Assembly (NCBI GenBank): GCA_036873755.1
Contig: JAVTVY010025326.1
Span: forward strand, 1-64,000
DNA length: 64,000 nucleotides
Origin: Hanleya hanleyi
Taxonomy: Eukaryota > Mollusca > Polyplacophora > Lepidopleurida > Hanleyidae
Direction of reading: 5' to 3'
Shown: positions 21,090 to 31,998 of the stretch, one piece after another
How positions within the stretch are numbered: the stretch's first letter is position 1
Layout of the letters: every line of letters starts with the position of its first letter
Made by a program: the position numbers and the translations under genes
Notes under the pieces: generated by a model
The model's database searches: none
Told to the model about the DNA's origin: nothing
The model's input: the letters and a program-made list of their open reading frames with translations, nothing else

Positions 21090-21811
21090 AATAAGTCAGT
21101 TGACCGGCCGTGGATTCTATAATCACCAATGAAGGCCTGACACCAGGATAGGGTTTACTCCTAACTGAAAATTTGCTTGTGTTCTTCAGAAACTGACTCC
21201 CTTCTAGATGTCTCAGCTGGGTCCTCTGCGTTTCAACTCAAAAGACACCTGCTCCAGGCCTAGGGTCAACAGTAGTGATGACAGTACAGAGAGTTGACGT
21301 TGCGCAGCCGGATCCAGAGAGCAAGCACGGTCAATTCCAACGCATCCTTCATCACTCCAAGTATGGTGAGTTGACCTCAAGAGGCTTGCGGACTGAGAGT
21401 GGTGTGGACTTGGTACCTTCCAAGATTCGGGTAGTGTATGCCCTCCCCTTATTTACGGTCGGACCAAGGATCTCCCTGTATGCAATGGCTTGTGGCTGTT
21501 CCCCCTCCCCCCCCCCCTAGTCATACAGTGCCTACCAAGGGGACCTTCTTGTTGCCTATCGTGCCCCGGGTATCCTACAACTTGGTGGAAATGTGTACCA
21601 CACCACGAGCACAGCTACATGGATGGAGACACTCAGATAAGTGAAACTGTATCAACTCCTTCAATTACCCTTTACGGCTGTGACCAGGGTTAACTTGTTG
21701 AGTAATAATGTCTCAGATTTATACCCATCTCTGTGTCGTTCCAGCGATTACTAGTCTGCTATGGGAGTTACCACGAGGCCGAGATTCCCGCCTCCATATG
21801 TTGGTACTGTG
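21090..21811. other. No gene recognised
   Basis: Mixed-composition sequence with short unrelated open frames only. A C-run at 21499-21518 is the sole low-complexity feature. Confidence 0.4.
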
Positions 21812-21905
21812 GCATGAATTGAAACAGGTTTAAGATTTGGGAATCAAATATCAAACATTTATAAACAATGTTTCTATTTGTTACCAAATCAAACCTGTTT
21901 CAATT
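21812..21905. repeat. Hairpin MITE-like repeat; third arm at 22131-22195
   Basis: AATTGAAACAGGTTT at the left end is matched by its reverse complement at the right end. The same arm recurs in forward orientation at about 22138-22195, so the 320 bp between are bracketed by inverted copies. Confidence 0.7.
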
Positions 21906-21999
21906 TGATTGACCCTCCCTCCGTCCCCTCATGCCAGCCTTAAACACTACAGGTCTCGGTAATTACAATGAGAAAGAGGACTAGAATGGTTTGAGCAGA

Positions 22000-22130
22000 G
22001 CCTTTATAGTAATGCCGCTGGGACAAATGGGAGAGCTCTCCTAGGGGCGGACAACTCTCCGCTAGGGGAGCTAACTTTTAGTTTTAACTTCCGTTTTCTA
22101 CGTTGTATCATCTTCCTGACGGAGATTAAT
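22000..22130 (-). repeat. Solo DIRS terminal sequence in reverse orientation
   Basis: On the minus strand this reads TTAATCTCCGTCAGGAA, then CGGAAGTT, AAAAGTTAGCTCCCCT and an AGAGCTCTC block, in the same order as the left terminus of the DIRS element at 29758-29890. It may be the right inverted terminal repeat of the decayed DIRS at 16269-21090, or an independent fragment. Confidence 0.65.
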
Positions 22131-22234
22131 AGGCATGAATTGAAACAGGTTTGATTTGGTAACAAATAGAAACATTGTTTTTAAATGTTTGATTTTTTGT
22201 GTCCTTTGAGAAATTACGGGGAGATGGTTTGTCA

Positions 22235-22520
22235 TGTACCAAAATTTAGGTCAAGGTCAATAGTCAAGGTCACTGTGACTCCAGAATCAAGAAATCTTTA
22301 AAAATTACTTTGTTTTGTGTCCGTAGATTCATTAGGGGGACATGATGTGTCACATACCAAATTGTAGGTCAAGGCCGAACGTCAAGGTCACTGTGACCCC
22401 CAAAATCATGAAATTCATAAAAATCATGATTTTTTGTGTCCATTGATACATTGACGGAAGACGAAGTGTCGTGTACGAAAATTTAGGTCAAGGTCAAAGG
22501 TCAAGGTAACTGTGACCCCA
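22235..22520. repeat. Tandem repeat, about 125 bp, with GGTCAAGGTCA words
   Basis: Three degenerate units each contain AGGTCAAGG...GTCAAGGTCACTGTGAC followed by AAATCA and TTTTTTGTGTCC-like text. Similar GGTCAAGGTCA-rich sequence recurs at 51240-51900. Noncoding. Confidence 0.7.
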
Positions 22521-23507
22521 AAATCAGGAAATCACATTTGTATATGCCTGTCGAAGACGAGGTCCTGTAATGCGATGTTGCGTTCTGTCCATTCATCCAT
22601 TAACATTTGTTGTCCATGCGATATCTCTAGTCTCAAGGTATTACCAAACTTTGAGTATACCTTGCTCGCATGGCAAAGAGGAGCCATACATTTTGAGATC
22701 AATTTGTCCAAGGTCAAGGTCACAGTCCTTCAAAACTGAATCAAGTTTAGCTGACCATATGTGTTAGGTTGCAATATTCAGAGTTCTCTCCCCTACATGT
22801 ATATGGCATTCGTCCATATTTGAAACTGCCTCATTTAGGTGAACTGTTGTGAAATAATTACCATACATTTAGTAATTTAACGGGGAGAGGGGTCCTTTAT
22901 GAACTTCATACCTCTTTATTAACTCAAGAACAAAGGTTTACTTCATCAGTTTCTTCTTCCTTCATGAACAATTATCTCGTCTGAAAGGAATCCATTTGCA
23001 GGAAAACTACTATTTTCGTGTTTGACTATTGTCGATTTCATTGTGGGATATGTGAGCTCTCAGGTCTTGCTTCAAGGTCAATTAGTTACCAAAACTTAAG
23101 CTCGTTAGTTTATCATTCAATATAAGATGTTATATATGTTACATTCTCAGAAGCACAAAATTGTAGGCTAGCTACCAATTGGAATCAAGGCTGTCAAACG
23201 ACCTTGAAACACGGGCGTATATTGAAGCCCCTTGGGCTCTTGTTGAATTTCGTGTCATCTTGAATGAATGACATTTCCTTCAATTTTGCTATCAAATAAT
23301 TGTATTCTACATCATTTGATTTACCCTAAAGCTTTTGCACGAACCATATTTTATTTCAGATGTATAACATGAAATACCAAACCCATTTTTTTTTAAATTT
23401 CGTGTCATCTTAAATGAAGGACAACATTTCCTTCAATTTTGCTATCAAATAATTGTATCTCACTTCTGCACGAACCATTTGTGTCCACACGTGTAACTTT
23501 CTATATT
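22521..23507. other. No gene recognised; short internal repeat
   Basis: A segment with TTTCGTGTCATCTT...TTCAATTTTGCTATCAAATAAT occurs twice (about 23248-23303 and 23398-23455). Nothing else stands out. Confidence 0.4.
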
Positions 23508-25980
23508 AATTACAACTGAGTTCCTAAAGTTTGGGTGCACACTGCATATGATCAATTTCCTGAATTGAATTGAATTCCATCTTGTGGTTTTTCGGACTGA
23601 CAGATGATGGCATGCAGTTGTCAGTGTGGTTGTTTCATGTAGAGGGAGCTTTCTATGGCTTTCATGTCCGCACACCTACCACTACCCTCAAGGAGAGCAT
23701 GTCCCCACCCCCAGGGCGCCGAGCCGCACTCTCTATCTCCCAAACTAGCCCTTGCCCGACCCTCATATATTGTGTTTGAGCATATATATATCTCCAATTT
23801 ATCTTGGCAGAAGCTGAAATTTGTGTGTTGTCTGCAATATTGGGATAATTGCAACCTCAAAATGTTTCAATTTATCAGGCGCAGACCCATGTTTTTGTAT
23901 TTGGTAAATGGGTCCCTTGTCTATAGATCTTGCTTGGAATTGTTTTTCGTGCCAATCCGCTTCTGGGTGGTGCCACCTCGAGCCAAGTTAAAATTCATCT
24001 CCAGACAATAACTTTTGAAAACGTTAGGATTCTTTCCAAATTTGGTGTGGTGGTACCTTGCCTCAAGATCTGGCTTGAGAATGTTTTTCATGTTGATAGG
24101 GGGACCACCTGAAAGCTAAGTTAAGTGTTTCCAGACAATAACTTTTGAAAACCTGAACCGATTCATTCCAAATTTGGTGTGTAGGTACCTCACCTCAATT
24201 TCTCGTTTGGCATTGTTTTTCATGCCAATTCACATATAGGTGGTGCCTGTGACCTGGGGGCAAATTTAAATTTGTTTCCGGACAATAACTTTTTAATACT
24301 TGAATGAATTCTTTCCAAGTTTGGTATACATGTACCTTTAATACCTGAAGGTTTCACTTGGTATTGTTTTTCTTGTCGATCTGCTCATACGTGGCGCTAC
24401 CTGTAAGCCAAGTTAACATTTTCTATTTCCAATGTCAAGGGATCTTGCCTCAAGATCTCGGTTGGGATTATTTTTTATGCCTATCTGCCTACACATGGCG
24501 CTACCTGAGGGTCAAGGTAAAATTGCATTTCCGGACAGTAACTGTTGGACCTTAATGGATTCTTTTAAATTTGGTATGTGGGTACCTACCCTCAAGGCAT
24601 ATTATGGGGCCATGTTAATGATGTTTTTCCTAAGTTTTACGTTTTTACTTTCTGCACAAATAATGAATGCTTCTTTTACTAAAGATGCAAAAGGCATGCC
24701 TCCTCAATCGTATTCGATCGACTGTATCTAGTTTCTTCAATATTTGGCATATGCACTCCTTGTGACAAGATGTTGATTGGTATTGCGTTTCAGAAAGATC
24801 TGCCTGTAGGTGGCGCTACTAGGGTTCTTTTGTGCTTTGAAATGTCGCTCGAAATTTGGTTTCCGGTCAATAACTTGAGAACTGCTCATCAAATTCTTCC
24901 CAAATTTGGCATGCATATACATTGTACCTTACCATGAGATGTTGCTGGGGATTGCGTTATCCACTTCTGCACAGAAAGTGACACCACCTGATGACAAAAT
25001 CTGAAATTTGTTTTTGGCCAATAACTTGAGAACATGCATGTTCATCAGATTCTTCTCAAATTTAGCATGCATGTACCGTGCCAGGAGATGTTGCATGGGA
25101 TTGCCTTTCACTCACTTGCACTCACAGGTGGCGCCACCTGGTGGCAAAATCCCAAATTTGTCCCCGGGTAATACCATGACCTAAGATGTCGCTTGAGATT
25201 GCATTTCGCCCACTTGCGCCTATAGGTGGTGCCACCAGGTGTTAAAATCAAAATTTGTTTTCAGCCATTAACTTGAGAACTTATAACTGCCCATCGAAAT
25301 CTCCTCAAATTTCGCATGCATGTATCATGCCAGAAGATGTTGCGGGGGATTGCCTTTCGCTCACTTTTACTTACAGGTGCTGCCACCTGCTGGCGAAATA
25401 CCAGATTTGTTTCCAGGTAATAACTTGAGAACCGCTCGTCAGATTCTTCTTAAATCTGGTATGAATATACCATGACATATGATGTCGCTTGGAATTGCGT
25501 TTCGCCCACTTGTGCTTACAGGTAGCACCACCTCGTGTCAAATTTAAATTTGATTTCGCTCATCAGATTTTTCTCCAATTTGGTATGCAGATACCGTGCC
25601 CTTGGGATTGTATTTCACCTGCTTCTGCATACTGGTGGCGACACCGGGTGGAAAAATCTGAAATTTGTTTCTGGCTGCTTGTTACATACGTTTACGATGA
25701 AAGTGGATAATGACCAACTGGAAGCGGGAATACGACGTGCAAACAAATGTAGATGGATATTACAAGGCCTCAATAGGACCCCATCCATGTGGTTCCCGGG
25801 TGTGAAAAGGAATGGGACCCAACGTCGTGATATGACTGAAATATAGTTGAGAGCGACGTTAAATCATATTCACTCACTCACTCACGCAAAGAATATGCAG
25901 AGCCCATTCTGCAGAATATCTCTTGTGGGAAATGATCAAGGATATGTGTCTGGTATTATGTCCTGTGTAGAGTTTGTGAA
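23508..25980 (+). repeat. 2.4-kb repeat, copy A (uninterrupted)
   Basis: From about 23930 on it consists of many degenerate 120-150 bp units. Each has an AATAACTTGAGAAC or ACAATAACTTT block, a TTCTTCxAAATTTGG block and a GGTGGCGCCACC-like palindrome. It ends with GCGACGTTAAATCATATTC followed by (CACT)n and a further 110 bp. The second copy at 38850-43785 matches throughout but is split by two insertions. The tail is of a kind I associate with mollusc repeats. No coding potential is supported. Confidence 0.85.
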
Positions 25981-26149
25981 GTTTAGAGTTGATGGATACC
26001 CGGTAGTTCAATACCATCGTAAGAAATCTGATAATACTTTTTGATCTTATGACAGAGGTCAAACAGGACACTGGAATTTCAGACTTTACCAAAAGATCAC
26101 GCCACGACAATGTATCATTAAATCTGGTATCATTGAGTGTGCAGGATGT

Positions 26150-26290
26150 GAAGTAGACGTCACTTCCAGTCCGGTGTCAATCTGCGCATGCGCAGTTTGG
26201 GAATAGTAGAAAAAGAGCATTTGAATGGCTTGTTTTGAGGTCGAGGTGGGCCATCCGTGGTCCAAATGGGTCCTGCGAGGTATTAGCAGG
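26150..26290 (+). repeat. Solo unit of the virus-like element's flanking array
   Basis: CTGCGCATGCGCAG at 26182-26195 is followed by GAGGTCGAGGTGGGCCATC and GGTCCAAATGGGTCCT. These align with the minus strand of 5318-5423. It suggests that the array repeat exists elsewhere without the element's genes. Confidence 0.7.
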
Positions 26291-27197
26291 CCTCCCAGAG
26301 TGGCTAAAAATCATAAAATTTTGCCAAAAATGAGTAAACAGCATAAAATATAGCATGAAATTTTGCCAGAAATCAAACATTTTTGTTGGAAAAAAAATGG
26401 TCAGTTGACGAACTGCACTTAAAATCTCCGAAATCTGATATGGGCATGCCCACAACTTCAAGTATGTACAACATCTGAACTTGCTGTTCACAATGATTAA
26501 TGCAGAGTGTACAGGGGCTTTTGGTAGGATGTTAAAGAATAATGTATATATTGATTTTTGGGAGCCAAACATTCAGTTGGTCATTTCCCCTGATATATAA
26601 ATACTCTTTGTTGGCACAATAACAGGTCAAGCCATGTAGCCACTTGTACATATATATCTACTGTCAGTAGCATATGTTCTACAGCAGAGCTGCAGTACCT
26701 TGTTCATCTAGTTCTCTGGGAAATTTGTTTTTTCAGCCATCTCACTTATTTAGTCAGGGATATCAGTAAGTTTTAGAAGTAGGTGAGTTTTTCCGAGATA
26801 TTAATACACCGGTTGTTCCGACCTCCGAATTATTTCAATTCATACTTGATCCAAATAGCACTTTTATGGCTCTTCGTGTTTGCAAATATATATCTACATG
26901 TTTTGAGTTGCGTAAAAGAAAAATGCTGACGGCAAAGTAATTGTCATTCTCTTTTAATTACAGGAAACACTAGCTGTTATATCTAATAACGGAGACTGTC
27001 TATATCATATATACGTCTACCTATATGATGTAAATGTGTTAATGTTAAAATGTTAATGTCATTTTGTTTATTGTTTTGTACACTGCCCTTAATGGACGTA
27101 AAGTGCAAATAAATTGAATTGAATTGAATTGAAATAGTGACATTTTTAGTGTTCAAGTATAGAAATTACATGGGAAGTACATGTAGGCAGCTATTTT
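26291..27197. other. No gene recognised; AT-rich
   Basis: It contains (GAATT)n-like sequence at about 27110-27130 and no supported coding region. Confidence 0.4.
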
Positions 27198-27950
27198 AAT
27201 AATAATAATAATAATAATACTTTATTTAACGAGGAAGGACATTTGGCGAACCAATCTTACATGAGTTCCTCAAACAACAACAGGAAAGCACCAGAAAGTG
27301 CAAAGCACAAATATATCTACACTAATAACAGAATTACTAAAGGAGCACAGACAGCTGAAGCTACAGAATAAGGAGCAGACAACCCCCAACAGTCCCTAAA
27401 TATTTGCTACAGGCCAAGTATAATTACGTAGCCGTTTTGAGGTACGAACATATTCGATTTAACGTCGCAGGAGGCCTTCACTGCTGGCGGTAAGGAGTTC
27501 CATAATATAGGACCTGAATATATTAACGAACGTTTGAATTTTTCTGTAGATGGCCTAGGTATAAACAGATTATTGTTTCCTGTGGAACGAAGAGACCTAG
27601 AATAAATATTATCAGTGGATTTGAAATTGGTATATAAGTACTAGGCAGGGACAAGTTTGTTAACCACTTTATACACCAAGACTGCCTTTTGTAGTTTTAG
27701 CCGATCATGGATATGTAGCCAACCCAACTGGATGAAGAGATCTGCACTTGGAGTGTCAAAGGAGACATCAAGAATGATACGTGCTGCACATTTTTGTAGG
27801 AGTACGACACGATTTAGATTTTCTTTCGTAGCATTTCCCCACACAATTAAGCAGTTTGGGCATTTGCGTACACTTCGCCATCCATAAGATGGCTTGATTG
27901 CTACAGGCTGCAGTTTGGGGTGTTTTTGGTTATAGTAGGGAGCCAAAAAG
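27198..27950 (-). pseudogene. 5'-truncated LINE, C-terminal end
   Basis: The minus strand reads a LINE-type C-terminus: VWGNATKENLNRVVLLQK, then ARIILDVSFDTPSADLF and LHIHDRLKLQK. It continues through 27640-27450 with FKRSLIYSGPILWNSLP in another frame. The family's carboxyl end is followed by a TTA/TAA microsatellite (27198-27221) that would be the 3' tail. Only the end of the element is present, as is usual for truncated insertions. Confidence 0.75.
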
Positions 27951-29757
27951 GGACACCTATCTGCCTTCTAATGACACTGATGTTAGTATGATTTAAATTG
28001 GACATAGTCAAGTTCAGGCAACTTATAAAGTGATCCACATGCTCAGTAACTACATTTAATGGGTTAAAAATTCTGAATTTTAGGTGGCCGACCCCAAAGT
28101 TGAACACAAAGTGACAACTGAAAATATCAGGTTGAAAATATCACACATACATTCCATTGTTGCATTAATTGGTCCAACAATTCACCAAGATAATCAGCAA
28201 TTGCTGCCGTGAAGATAGTTTACCTCAGCATCGCTTATCATGGTGTTAAATGGGAATTATATTCATGCCATAAAATGATTGTGGAGGCAGATATCCTGAG
28301 TTGATAGAGCTGACCCTTAACCTGCATGGGTGGATTCCAACGGGAAAAGCATATTCTCTTCTTCAAAGCCAATCAGAATAAGCCCCGCTCAACACTGAGC
28401 AGATTGGGTGTTATCAAGCGTATTTGTAACCGCATGACTGCATTTATCCCACAAGAGGCCAACAAAATATATGTAGAAATGTAAATCTGAAACAACAGAT
28501 TTGTCAGATTTATGGTAAATCCTCTAATTATTCAAATGACATGGATTGAAATTTCCCACCATAAAATCAGGGGGTTATCAAATTTATTAGAACAGTAGCC
28601 TAAGTTGGACAAAATGGCCCAAAACCATGCAGATAATCCTTTACCCAGCCAATTTTTTTTTAACTAAACGAAATGTATGTTCAGTATGTACAGAATGTAA
28701 TCAGTTACTGTACAATTCCTGATCTCACACAAGTACTGTAATATACTGCCCAGTTATTGCACATTTCGTGGCTGCATGCTAACTGAATGGTAACTGCAAA
28801 GTACTACACATGTACAATGTCGGTTTGAAAAGACATCTCATCAGCACACTCAGTAACTCAGGGGTCGAAATTTTGAAAGAAAATACCTGTCTCTGGGGAC
28901 GGTTAAGAATGATTTCTACCCGTCTCCTCCCAACTGTAGTCTGAACGTTCTAATGATAGGAAATAATAATGTTGATTTTGAGTTTAATAATGTTGCATAA
29001 ATATAAAACATGAGGGTAAGACTCACAAAACCCCCGTCTTCCCCCAAGCAATTGAGAAATATGCTGAGAATGTGGAACATATTATGGCTATATTTACTAA
29101 TCATTCAGAATTGTCCGTTTAGACCATATCATTAAATCTGCAGATATAACAGCTGCATTCAATTGCAAGTGTATCACAAAACGGGCATAACTCTGTAAAA
29201 TAAGGGCTGAGGCGAATAATTCTTTTGTAAGCTTCTACAATACAAGTGGATAAATAATTTGGTAGCTGTACCAAACACAGTTCTTCAGATAAAACTGGTT
29301 AATACAGTGTAGCCTCACTATAACCGGAGCCGCGGAGCTGATGGGGCTATAGCCCACGGGCTACAGCCCCCACTTTTTGAGACAGTAATGTTATTTGTCC
29401 TATCTTAGATGGCATCAGTCCAGCATTTAACATGGCCGAAATAGAGTTCAGCCACCCCACTTTCAGATGTGCTTCGAGGCCCTTGTATAAGGTACCTCAA
29501 TATAGTGCTGATTCTGATATAAGGTGGGTGTTATGGCGTCTCCCAAATTAAAGAATACCTTTATTTCAATCCTTTTATAAGGCTGAAAATCTGTAAGGCG
29601 GTTCAAATTTGGTCCCCCAACAACATTGTTATAATAAGGTTGCACTGCACATTCAAGCATATCAAAGATTATTACATCCGAAAAGGGGCATAACTCCATA
29701 GAATAAGGGCCGAGAAGATGGTTTATTTATTGCCCAAACCTACACCTGCTTTGATTT
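27951..29757. other. No gene recognised
   Basis: AT-rich sequence. A GC-rich stem-loop (GGGCTATAGCCC...GGGCTACAGCCCC) is at about 29342-29372. A sentence-like repeat (CATAACTC..ATA.AATAAGGGC) occurs at about 29187 and 29690. Confidence 0.4.
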
Positions 29758-29890
29758 ATGCCTTAATCTCCGCCAGGAATACAATACAAACGATAGAACG
29801 GAAGTTTTAAAACAAAAGTTATCTCCCCTGGGGAGTTATCCCCTTGGGGAGTTGTCTCCCTTTAGGGGAGCTCTCTCAGCTCAGACAGGA
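29758..29890 (+). repeat. Left terminal sequence of the DIRS element
   Basis: Contains TTAATCTCCGCCAGGAA, CGGAAGTTTTAAAAC and three GGGGAG/CTCCCC blocks that could fold. The reverse-orientation homologue is at 22000-22130. Confidence 0.65.
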
Positions 29891-30051
29891 TATATATAGT
29901 CTGCCCACAGCATCCACTTCCTCTTTTCTCGTTTGTACCTCCAGTGGTGCACGTCAGGGAGTTTGATTGCAATACAGTCTAGTTGTTGTTGTTAAACTAG
30001 TTGTTGTTGTTCAAAGACTTGTTTATTTTCGAAACATTTTCTTTCTTGAAT

Positions 30052-31998
30052 ATGTCTGAGTATTCGGTTCCCATTCCTTCAAATTCTTGCCGTGCGTGTG
30101 GGCGAATTTCGACACGCCTAGATGCCCACACGCGTTGTTTCATTTGTAAAGACAAAATTTTTATCGGAATAACACGTGTAATGAATGTGTGTCTTGGGAT
30201 AATGATGCTTGGAAAAATTATGCACAAGCCCGTAGGTTGTATTTATTGCAGGCTTCAGAGAACCCCGATCTATCGGAAGTCGATAGACGGGTGTTGGAAA
30301 TTGCATTAGTTGAGGACATTAAAGTCAATCAAGATCCGGGTGGTTCCGTGTTAGATTTGCCCCGTAATTCTAAAAGTCCAACTTCTTCTGGGTCTGGGGA
30401 TATACCACCTAGTGGTATGGTTGCACGACAGGATAACCAAGGTGTACTGGATAGCTTAGCCTCCACGGGTCTTGCTTTGTCTGGAGGCCTGGAAAAACCG
30501 GTTCCTTTGTTCAAGCAAACAAAGGCCAGGTCACAGCTACCGTGACATTCTATTGTGTACGTCGGACAAAAGATTTCGACTTCCCCACATGTTAATTCTC
30601 TTACTCCTTTGTCTAGTGGCCTTTCGCCGGCTGATTCTCGCAATAGGAATTTACATCGTCGGTTGTCTCCTTTACGATTGAAGTCTGCTGGTTTATCTAA
30701 AAAGAAAACAACATCTTTTTCTATGGACGGGCGTTCGGGATCGGCTTTAAATGTTCGTGTTACGGATTTACAACCGTCGGGTTCGACACATGTTGACACT
30801 TCACGTCATCATTCTCGCGTGTCTGATCGTCGTTCTGGTTCACCGCAACGCCGTTCTCGTTCTCGTTCACCTGTACATCGTATGGTTCCGTCTCCGCGAC
30901 GGTCTGTTACACCGTCTCGTCGGGTGTACTCTTCGGTTCTTGGATCTAATTCTGCTGTTCGGCGTTCTCGATCTCCGGTTCGTCGATCTTATTCACCGGG
31001 TCATCGTGATGCTAATTTACGGGTTCCCCATTCGCCGGTACGCCGGTCTCGTTCTCCGGTTCGACGTTCCCGTTTGTCTTCACGCCATTTGCCACGTCAG
31101 TCTGGTCATGCGCAGACTCCATTTCTTGACTATACTCGCAGTCAGAGTTTTCCGTCCTCCCAACGTCATCACACCGTTCGTTCTCCGTCACCGGTTTCGA
31201 CTGATTTGTCTGATGATGATAATTCCTCTTCGTCGTCTGAAAGTTCGGAGGATTCTTCTATGATGGCGTTTTCTGTCAAAATGAGCCACTTTCTTCGCGA
31301 ATCCAGTCCATGACAACGTGTTGCCGGATAAATCACCCAAGACGGATCGGGATTTGAGTCGTTTAACGAAAGTATCCTCTTCGACTGCTATTTCGGTTCC
31401 ATCCAAAGTTTTTTCTGGCATTATGGATATGTTGCTATCTATCCAACGTGCTACATCTTACGCAGATTGGTTTTCATTGGCGTCATCCCGGATTTCCTTG
31501 GATCCTGCGTTACGTTTGGAGGATGGGTCAACTTTGTTATCTCCTGGTCGCATTGAGTATTTACGTGGCTTCATGGATACTCTCATTAAGGCTAACCGTA
31601 CGGTTATTGGGGCGGGTGCCTTTTCTTATGCTTCACTTCTGCTAGCGCAACGTTCTTCCTTGCTTAAGCCTGTCAAACCTGATGTTCCACACTTTGTTAA
31701 GGATCAACTACAACGGCAGCCATCGTCATCTAAATGGGTTTTCAACAATGCTATTGAGTCCGTAATGCCGGCTATTCGTGAGGAACGAACTGCTCGGTTG
31801 ATTTCTGCTGTAGCTCGGCGTCCTGCTTTTTCCGTGGATCGGAAATCTTCACGGGCTCGTACTTCCAAACCCGCCCAGCAGAAGGGTTTCCCTCAGCATG
31901 ATTTTCGTGGCATCGACAAACCTCCAGGTAGAGGCCGTGGCCGCCGCTTCGGCCGTGGGAAATCAGGTTCCAAGCGCGGTGGTTCTTCCAACAAATGA
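30052..31998 (+). pseudogene. DIRS Gag with zinc finger and Arg/Ser-rich domain, frame-broken
   Basis: The ATG at 30052 opens a frame with CRACG...HTRCFIC, a zinc-finger-like start common in DIRS Gag. A shift near 30170 leads into 30189-30545, closed by a stop at 30543-30545. The same frame resumes at 30555-31313 and is strikingly rich in Arg-Ser dipeptides (SRSRSP, RRSRSPVRRS). Another shift near 31313 leads into 31318-31998, which carries the conserved Gag core (FSLASSRISLDP, YLRGFMDTL) and a basic Gly/Arg-rich end (RGRGRRFGRG). The Gag protein would package the element's RNA. Three breaks make this copy non-functional unless it is recoded. Confidence 0.75.

Larger units (their letters stand above)
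16269..21090 (+). mobile_element. Decayed DIRS retrotransposon, 5'-truncated and interrupted
   Basis: The segment 16380-17130 aligns with the Gag region of the DIRS element at 29758-35235 (shared AAACCGGTTCCTTTGT and CGTCGGACAAAAG blocks). The segment 19985-20940 aligns with its recombinase gene. The reverse transcriptase is missing, and 17130-19985 does not align clearly. Right of the recombinase is the same G-run and CATCTTGCTGTATCATCTCA tail as in the better copy. Confidence 0.75.

Noticed and set aside
30001..30060. GTTGTTGTT repeats before DIRS Gag as a regulatory array
   Set aside because: A short simple repeat only, with no conservation to compare.
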